Shown here: piece after piece, positions 61,284 through 64,000 of the stretch
How positions within the stretch are numbered: the first letter of the stretch is position 1
Layout of the letters: every line of letters begins with the position of its first letter
NCBI GenBank assembly: GCA_018267285.1
Contig: JAFDYU010000015.1
Span: 124,001 to 188,000 of the forward strand
Length of the DNA stretch: 64,000 nucleotides
Source of the DNA: Bacteroidota bacterium
GTDB lineage: Bacteria > Bacteroidota > Bacteroidia > Cytophagales > Cyclobacteriaceae
Direction: 5' to 3'
Position numbers and translations under genes: made by a program
The notes under the pieces: generated by a model
Told to the model about the DNA's origin: nothing
Database searches by the model: none
What the model saw: only the letters and a program-made list of their open reading frames with translations

Positions 61284-62525
61284 ATGAAAAAATATTACGT
61301 TCTTCTCTTGTTGGCTGCTTGTTGTGTGCGATGTTCTGAAAAGAAACCGGTGGACCGCATGAACGATGAACAACTTCATGCTTTGGCCAATGATTTGGCG
61401 CAGAAATTCATAATTACCGATGGCCATGTAGATCTGCCGTACTGGTTGAAGGATAGAAACTTTGTTCCCAACAAGGAAACCCTCGACACGATGGTGCACG
61501 CAAACAAAGCCAACATGGATTTTGTCAGGGCAAAAAAAGGCGGGTTAGATGCGCCCTTCATGTCGATTTACATCCCGTCAGAATACCAGAAGCAAACCGA
61601 TTACGGAAAATCGTTGGTAGACTCGCTCGTAAATACGGTAGAGGCTATTGCGAACGGTCTGCCGGATGAATTTGCATTGGCCAAAACACCTGCTGAAGTA
61701 GAAGCCAATACTAAAAATGGCAAAATCTCATTGCCCATGGGTATGGAAAACGGTGCACCCATTGGTATGGATTTAAAAAATGTAAAATATTTTTACGATC
61801 GCGGTATTCGCTACATCACACTTACACACAGCAAAAACAACCAGATAGGCGACTCTTCGGGCGACACCGCAAAATGGAATGGCCTCAGCCCTTTTGGAAA
61901 AGAGGTGGTAAAAGAAATGAACCGCGTGGGCATTATGGTTGACATCTCCCACGTAGCCGACAGCACTTTTTATCAGGTGATGAAACTAACCAATGTGCCT
62001 TGCATTGCCTCGCACTCTTCGTGCAGGCATTTTGCCCCAACCGTAAGGCGAGACATGACGGACGACATGATCAGGAAGCTCGGAGAAAACAAAGGAGTAA
62101 TCTGCGTAAACTTTTTTACAGGCTTTATAGATTCTACAGTGGCCAATTATATGTCTCAATCGCGTAAGGAAATCGAAGGCTTATTGAAAGAAAAAAAATT
62201 GACGTTTAAAGATTCGATGGGTCAAAAACTGGCTTCCAATTACCGGAAGGAGCACCCCATGCCAACCGTTGACATTGCACGAGTTGCCGATCACATCGAC
62301 CATATCAAAAATTTGATTGGAATAGACCACGTAGCTTTCGGCTCTGATTTCGATGGTGTTGACAATATGCTTCCACAAGACCTTACCGATGTTTCGATGT
62401 ATCCAAATTTGATCTACACGTTGCTAAAACGCGGTTACTCGGAAGAGGATATTGAGAAGATCTGTTACAAAAACGTATGGCGTGTGTGGAACAAAGTAGA
62501 AGAAGTTGCGCACGCAGCTCAGTAA
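61284..62525 (+). CDS. Membrane dipeptidase (M19) lipoprotein
   Basis: A 413-residue zinc peptidase of the renal dipeptidase family, exported as a likely lipoprotein (KKYYVLLLLAACCVRCSEKK; the Cys near residue 14 or 17). Metal-site residues: TDGHVDLPYW, Glu in MGMENGAPIG, VDISHVAD, ASHSSCRHFAP and GSDFDGVD. It hydrolyses dipeptides, possibly with D-residues. ATG at 61284 starts the signal peptide. The stop precedes the SpoIIM-like gene by seven bases. Confidence 0.93.
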   Translation: MKKYYVLLLLAACCVRCSEKKPVDRMNDEQLHALANDLAQKFIITDGHVDLPYWLKDRNFVPNKETLDTMVHANKANMDFVRAKKGGLDAPFMSIYIPSEYQKQTDYGKSLVDSLVNTVEAIANGLPDEFALAKTPAEVEANTKNGKISLPMGMENGAPIGMDLKNVKYFYDRGIRYITLTHSKNNQIGDSSGDTAKWNGLSPFGKEVVKEMNRVGIMVDISHVADSTFYQVMKLTNVPCIASHSSCRHFAPTVRRDMTDDMIRKLGENKGVICVNFFTGFIDSTVANYMSQSRKEIEGLLKEKKLTFKDSMGQKLASNYRKEHPMPTVDIARVADHIDHIKNLIGIDHVAFGSDFDGVDNMLPQDLTDVSMYPNLIYTLLKRGYSEEDIEKICYKNVWRVWNKVEEVAHAAQ

Positions 62526-62532
62526 CGCAACG

Positions 62533-63492
62533 ATGCAGGAGGCGGCATTCATAAAACAAAACAAACCCCGTTGGGAAGAGTTTGAAAAATTGATCGCTAC
62601 AGATCAACCGCCTCAACCCGACAGGCTGGCCGAACTGTTTATTCTCCTCACCGATGATCTTTCGTTTGCGCGGTCGCAATACCCCAACAGCCGGGTTACC
62701 GAATATCTTAATCTGTTGGCCGGAAAGGTTCATCGAACTATTTACAAAAACCAGAAAGAAGAGAAAAACAGGTTTATCCATTTCTGGAAAATAGAAGTGC
62801 CCCAGGCCATGTATCATTCTCGCAAACAGCTATCCTATGCCTTTATCATTTTTATAGTAGCGGGGTTGATCGGTGCGGTGTCAACGGCAAATGACGACAC
62901 ATTTGTTCGATTGATTCTTAGCGATGGATATGTAAACATGACTTTAGAAAATATTAAAAGCGGTAACCCTACACGCGTGTATTCCTCAGGGGGAGAAATG
63001 AATATGTTTTTTGCGATTACGTACAACAACATTTTGGTATCGTTTAAGATGTTTGCGTTTGCGGCTTTAACATCGCTGTGTACCGGCTACTTTCTGTTTT
63101 ACAATGGGCTGATGATGGGCACTTTCTTTATGTTTATATACCAGCAAAACCAACTGGCACAAGCATTGCCGGTAATTATGCTTCACGGCACTATTGAGCT
63201 ATCCTCGATTGTGATTGCCGCAGCCGCAGGTTTTGTTATGGGCAACAGCTTTCTTTTTCCGGGCACCTATTCTCGGCTTACATCATTTAAAGCCGGTGCC
63301 TTGCGTGGTCTAAAAATAATTATGGGGCTGGTCCCATTTTTTATTGTGGCGGGCTTTATTGAATCGTTTATTACGCGTTATGCTTTTATGCACTGGGTTT
63401 TTAAGCTAGGCATAATTGGGCTGTCGGCATTTTTGATGATATACTATTTTGTTGTGTACCCTTTTCAACTAAAAAGACATGGAAGATTTTAA
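62533..63492 (+). CDS. SpoIIM-family membrane protein
   Basis: A 319-residue protein: about 110 residues of cytoplasmic N-terminus (PRWEEFEKLIATDQPPQPD), then about six hydrophobic helices, with the SpoIIM features LFYNGLMMGTFF-like (YFLFYNGLMMGTFF), MLHGTIELSSIVIAAAAGF and YPFQLKR. In Bacillus SpoIIM is a sporulation factor; in non-sporeformers the family probably has envelope roles. It follows the dipeptidase and overlaps a second membrane gene by 14 bases. ATG at 62533 is preferred over 62506. Confidence 0.92.
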   Translation: MQEAAFIKQNKPRWEEFEKLIATDQPPQPDRLAELFILLTDDLSFARSQYPNSRVTEYLNLLAGKVHRTIYKNQKEEKNRFIHFWKIEVPQAMYHSRKQLSYAFIIFIVAGLIGAVSTANDDTFVRLILSDGYVNMTLENIKSGNPTRVYSSGGEMNMFFAITYNNILVSFKMFAFAALTSLCTGYFLFYNGLMMGTFFMFIYQQNQLAQALPVIMLHGTIELSSIVIAAAAGFVMGNSFLFPGTYSRLTSFKAGALRGLKIIMGLVPFFIVAGFIESFITRYAFMHWVFKLGIIGLSAFLMIYYFVVYPFQLKRHGRF

Positions 63493-64000
63493 AGCCATAG
63501 AATTTCACCACACCCGCGATTTTGGCAAAAAAATAAATATCACGTTTGAGTTCATCAAACAAAATTTCAAGCCTCTGCTTAAAAGTATTATGCTGATTGC
63601 CGGCCCTGCCGTATTGATTGGCAGCGTTATGATCGGCATTTTTTTTTCCGACTTCATGGCACTAAGTATGGGGAAACAAAACAATAGTGAGGCGCTACAG
63701 TATTTTACCTCGTACAAGTTTTGGTCGGAAATAGGTTTGATGTACATGTTCCTCATTTTGAGTTATGTTATCACCCTAGCCACCATTAACAGCTATATTG
63801 CTATTTACATTAGAAAGCAATCGAACCAAATAGAAGTGCACGAAGTGTGGGAAAGTGTTCGTGTTACGATATGGAAATATGTAGGCTCCCTCCTGCTCAT
63901 GATAATAAGTGCAATACTTATTGTTTTCGTAGGGGTTATCGTGGGCATTGTAGTTCAGAAAATATCGGGTGTTGCATTAGCGTTGCTGATTATCGTTATG
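63479..64000 (+). CDS. Multi-helix membrane protein (partial)
   Basis: The frame is open to the end of the window, giving 174 residues. A charged start (MEDFKAIEFHHTRDFGKKI) leads into helices: IMLIAGPAVLIGSVMIGIFF, LMYMFLILSYVITLATINSY, and YVGSLLLMIISAILIVFV onward. It starts inside the SpoIIM stop region (ATG at 63479). In related Bacteroidota a run of RDD, SpoIIM, a membrane protein like this, then DUF4129, DUF4350, MoxR and DUF58 genes is common, so those may follow beyond the window. No firm family name can be given. Confidence 0.85.
   Translation, partial: MEDFKAIEFHHTRDFGKKINITFEFIKQNFKPLLKSIMLIAGPAVLIGSVMIGIFFSDFMALSMGKQNNSEALQYFTSYKFWSEIGLMYMFLILSYVITLATINSYIAIYIRKQSNQIEVHEVWESVRVTIWKYVGSLLLMIISAILIVFVGVIVGIVVQKISGVALALLIIVM

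Noticed and set aside
1..64000. CRISPR array, insertion sequences, prophage, toxin-antitoxin or defence island
   Set aside because: I looked for repeated spacers, transposase motifs, terminal repeats, restriction or nuclease clusters and found none that hold up. The exonuclease and RNase R are housekeeping types.

Overview
This window is ordinary chromosomal DNA of a member of the Bacteroidota, most likely an aerobic Cytophagales-type bacterium. The evidence is gene content and order: a uppS-bamA-skp-skp block next to two DUF6089 outer-membrane proteins, NAD kinase, a CBS protein and pdxJ; a Rho factor with a long disordered insertion; a DUF4834 protein beside dapF; a bacterial geranylgeranylglyceryl phosphate synthase; many CarboxypepD_reg/OmpA envelope proteins; and repeated TAnnTTTG promoter elements in place of Shine-Dalgarno-led genes. 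I see no rRNA, intact tRNA, CRISPR array, transposase, integrase or phage structural gene. Coding density is high and most genes form short, tightly packed operons.

Regions. 1-1.8 kb: three minus-strand TPM-domain genes, the last cut by the window start. 2.1-5.9 kb: a secreted thioredoxin-like protein, a small secreted unknown and rho. 6.1-10.2 kb: serS followed by a membrane GAF-PP2C phosphatase, a STAS protein and an RsbW-type kinase, a complete partner-switching set with no sigma factor beside it. 10.3-14.4 kb: three overlapping periplasmic chaperone/prolyl-isomerase genes. 14.5-20 kb: a MoxR ATPase, an unknown CarboxypepD_reg protein, DUF486, an M20 hydrolase, two small membrane-associated proteins and GGGP synthase. 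20-29.6 kb (minus): secA with a coupled SPOR protein, dapF, then the outer-membrane assembly block. 29.7-36.6 kb: DUF6089 pair, nadK, CBS protein, hydrolase, cvpA, yqeY, divergent pdxJ, and a split YeeE/YedE transporter. 36.8-46.2 kb (plus): dsbD, an M23 peptidase relative, a small lipoprotein, a patatin-barrel protein and two OmpA proteins. 46.3-55.7 kb (plus): aldehyde dehydrogenase, AsmA-like protein, hutF, an exonuclease, RNase R and a polyprenyl synthase. 55.7-64 kb: redox and cyclophilin genes, a nitronate monooxygenase-type enzyme, an aminotransferase, a small cytochrome b5 protein, RDD protein, dipeptidase, SpoIIM-like protein and a truncated membrane protein.

A common theme is envelope building: export (SecA), periplasmic chaperoning (Skp, SurA-like), insertion (BamA), lipid carriers (UppS, polyprenyl synthase), peptidoglycan (DapF, SPOR, M23) and disulfide control (DsbD, TlpA types). 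I found no convincing new defence or mobile system. The observations most worth following are the patatin-POTRA-barrel protein (type Vd-like), the orphan partner-switching module, promoter elements placed almost on the start codons (leaderless transcripts), an intrinsic terminator buried inside an opposing coding sequence, and competing hairpins ahead of the patatin gene.
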